Made by a program: the position numbers and the translations under genes. 64,000 bases of DNA from Eutypa lata (Eukaryota; Ascomycota; Sordariomycetes; Xylariales; Diatrypaceae): assembly GCA_022661535.1 (NCBI GenBank), contig JAKULF010000006.1, positions 1,607,001 through 1,671,000 on the forward strand, read 5' to 3'. A model generated the notes under the pieces. That model made no database searches and was not told the DNA's origin. It worked only from the letters and a program-made list of their open reading frames with translations. Below are positions 61,536-64,000 of the stretch, piece by piece (position 1 is the stretch's first letter; each line of letters opens with the position of its first letter).

Positions 61536-63093
61536 CTACAACGCAGCCTTGACAGCCTCGACTTCTTCATCCACCGGTAGGATGTCCGGGACGGGGCCGA
61601 GCGGCGTGATGCCATAGGGGTTGACATTGGGATGGCTCTTGGTGTAGTGCCTCTTGATGTGGACGAAGTTGGTCGTGTCCTTGAAGGCCGGGTGGTTCCA
61701 GTACAGGTTTCGCATCCACTTGTGCAGGTGCGGGTAGCCCGAGCGGATGTCGCGGATGTTGCATTTGAAATGCTGCACGTAGACGGGCTGTTCGAGGTTG
61801 CAAAACAAAACAAAAAAACAAGTCAGCTTAGGAATCCTGCGAATAACTCCGTAAGATCATATAACTATATCATGATAGAAGAAATAAGGGGTTGGGACAA
61901 CTATTTAAATAAATAAAAAAGAAGCTTACGTCGAATCGGACTAACGTCACGTACCTAGAGTGAGCGAAAAATAATTAGCATAAGTTTCATCTAGGTGAGT
62001 AAAGAAACTTGCGGGGAGGTGAGAAGACAAGAAACTCACATCCTGATATCCGTCTCCGTGATGCTATCACCGAACCAGTACGGGCCCTTGGAGGATGCGA
62101 GGTGCTTCTCGGATCTATCAAGGGCCTCAAACAGCGCCGTAACTGCAGTCTCGTATGCCTCCTGCGTAGATGCGAAGCCGCTCTTGTACACGCCGTTGTT
62201 GATGTTGTCGTATGTCCACTTACCGGCCTCGTCGATATCGCGGCGGAATGCTTCGGGATATACTACGACATCTAGAGTTAATTGTCTGTTCTTCTTTGCT
62301 CTACTATAACGACCTAATGGACACACGAGCAGTTGCGTGCCATGAGATATTATATATAGCCCAGGCGCGAGATATGGGTTGAGCTACAATAGGGGGGCTG
62401 CTGAGCGGAAAGGAGGCTATGCAAAACAAACAAAAAATGCATTATGTGCCGGTGTGCATTTCAAAAGAAAGAAAATGGAAAAGGGGGAAAAAGGAACGAA
62501 ACAATAAAAGGCTCACAATCGACCTTGGCGTACTCCTCAGACAGCTGGCTATCGAAGGCGCTGCCGAGCATGCGCAGGATCTCGCTGCTCTCGTTGTTGA
62601 CGATGGTGTCGAGCTTCTTGTCGAACAGGACGGGGACGGTGAAGCGGCCCGCGTAGTCCGGCTGCACGGCGAAGTACAGGTCCCGGAGGTGTGTGTTCTT
62701 CTCGTGGCCGGGGAGCGGGTCCGGCACCACGTTCTCGCCCGGCGCGTCGTTGTCCGAGGGCGTTGGGAAGGGCCATCCTGTGTTGGATCACCGGCATGGT
62801 TAATTTTGTGTTCATCGTTTTCTTTTGTGTGTTCTTGCTCGAGGTTTCTATGCTTGAGCTACTACGCCACCACCACCTGCTTCTCTAAAACCGCTTTCTC
62901 GAGGAAGGTGGGCAAAATAGGGGATAGGGGTGGGGTTAGAGACAAAGTCAAGGGGGAGGGGAGGGGAGGAATACATACCCTTCTCGCCCATATGCCAATG
63001 CACAACCGAAAACGAGATGAAATCCTCAAGGCCCTTCAGCTTCCTCGCAATGAGGGTCCGGTGTGCCTAGCTCGCCGATTCAAGTTAGCATGC

Positions 63094-63148
<55 letters not shown>

Positions 63149-63851
63149 CACGATGCGCTGCCACCGCAGATAAACAGGCATATCACCCCCAGACAACCAA
63201 CACGTAGGGGGGATGGGTGAACACATCACATACCCATGGACACGCATAGCTGACGTAGAGGTGGTAGCGGCCCTTCTCGGGCGGGAACCTGGCGCCCGGC
63301 TCGGCGGAGACCCAGTTCCGGAACGAGCTGTCCGGCCTCTTGAAGTTGCCGGAGTCGTCTGTGATCTTCTTGTGCTAATAATACACCACTTGACGTCAGT
63401 TACGCTCTGTTCAACTAGTTATAACGTCCTTCTAATAGTATCTTAGGGGGAGGGGGGAGAATCCGAATTCTCCTTTTATGATGTATGAAGCTAAATATCC
63501 GTAGCTGACCAGCTGCCCGGTTGGAAAATAATGAGGCTTCATTGTCCGGGGATGGGGCAGATATCTAAACAGATAAAAGAGAGGGTGCCGGCCTGGACTG
63601 CTATTCATATTGATGTTGCTTACAGTAGACATTCTAGCTCTTCCTTTGGTCGTTAACACGTCCTTCGAAATGGAGTTTTGCTTTCTCGGAGAAGGCTCGC
63701 GGTCAAACCTCGATACTCTCGTGGTAGACGAGAAGGCTTTATTATACCGGGCAGGTGAATCCTTGCCAATCGATGGTATTCTTCCGTGTGTAGGGTTCGT
63801 AACCGATGACAATCTTGTCACGCGAACTAGAGCTCTAGACGTATAGTTCAT
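61536..63851 (-). CDS. ECM4: Glutathionyl-hydroquinone reductase (Xi/Omega-like GST, ECM4 type)
   Basis: This enzyme uses glutathione to reduce S-glutathionyl-hydroquinones through a catalytic cysteine. Seven exons close in frame: 63851-63624, 63374-63234, 63066-62979, 62777-62517, 62262-62040, 61954-61930 and 61787-61536. The exon at 61954-61930 is a 25-base micro-exon encoding YVTLVRFD. The active site is YVSYACPWAHRTL, followed by ISFSVVHWHMGEKGWPFPTP, PVLFDKKLDTIVNNESSEI, GPYWFGDSITETDIRMYVTLVRFD and KCNIRDIRSGYPHLHKWM, all typical of this family. Starting at ATG 63851 gives 405 residues with a basic Ser/Thr/Arg-rich extension (about 73 residues, with KAFSSTTRVSRF) that looks mitochondrial. 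Starting at ATG 63632 (MST) gives 332 residues, the usual cytosolic length. The second intron contains (CA)24. Confidence 0.92.
63099..63146. repeat. (CA)24 dinucleotide microsatellite inside an intron
   Basis: Forty-eight uninterrupted bases of alternating CA lie inside intron 2 (63233-63067) of the glutathionyl-hydroquinone reductase gene. On the coding strand it is (TG)24, ending 32 bases before the acceptor at 63067. Confidence 0.97.
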
Positions 63852-64000
63852 GAGCTGTATATAGTTATACCTAGGTAGGTTATGGATGGTAGGGAGTAAC
63901 GTAATTATACTACCAAGCTGTAATACTAATATGATGCGGGGTGGGTGCCCTTCCCTCCTCAAGATCTGATAAGTAAGCAAGCTAACTAGGTAGAGAGTTT

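Overview
This window is nuclear DNA from a filamentous ascomycete (Pezizomycotina). A Sordariomycete is the best guess from the protein set, the short GT-AG introns (about 50-140 bases, with CTAAC/CTGAC-type branch sites near the acceptor), gene-by-gene promoters, and intergenic DNA full of CTACCTAGGTAG-like palindromes and short microsatellites. The order within Sordariomycetes cannot be fixed from sequence alone. I see no bacterial operon, CRISPR array, intact transposon, virus or convincing tRNA or rRNA gene.

Layout from left to right: a possible small membrane-protein gene (minus, 799-1186); ALG7 (plus, 2783-4368); a SET3-type PHD/SET protein (minus, 6227-9001); 5 kb without a convincing gene; a secreted GMC oxidoreductase (minus, 13981-16422); 2.7 kb of AT-rich DNA; mitochondrial N-acetylglutamate synthase (plus, about 19130-21119); an HSP110/Hsp88 chaperone (plus, 22656-25295); eIF5B (minus, 28075-31527); a 1350-residue MMS1-N/CPSF-A protein (minus, 32869-37324); 3.8 kb without a convincing gene; a TBC RabGAP of Gyp8/TBC1D20 type (plus, 41146-42654); VPS52 (minus, 43411-45506); eIF5A (plus, 47152-48219); RRN7 (minus, 48958-51113); ubiquitin-eL40 fusion (plus, 52053-52763); a Yip1-family Golgi protein (plus, 53637-55015); a mitochondrial rhodanese (minus, 55550-56413); ERG5/CYP61 (minus, 57525-59357); and a glutathionyl-hydroquinone reductase (minus, 61536-63851).

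Most of these are single-copy housekeeping genes, with two themes. One is translation and ribosome supply: eIF5B, eIF5A, the eL40 fusion and the RNA polymerase I factor Rrn7, the last two sharing a divergent promoter region. The other is the secretory and membrane system: ALG7, TBC GAP, VPS52, Yip1-family protein and ERG5. I do not see a biosynthetic gene cluster; the GMC oxidoreductase stands alone. All exon structures were built by hand from splice signals, reading-frame continuity and family conservation, and every multi-exon model listed with high confidence closes in frame.

The most notable observations are a ubiquitin-eL40 gene whose ATG appears to be split by an intron and followed by a 7-base micro-exon; an arg2/NAGS gene whose presequence-like ATG frame and conserved frame are offset at a G6 run; and an unrecognised small membrane-protein gene at the left end. 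Nothing here looks like a wholly new multi-gene system.
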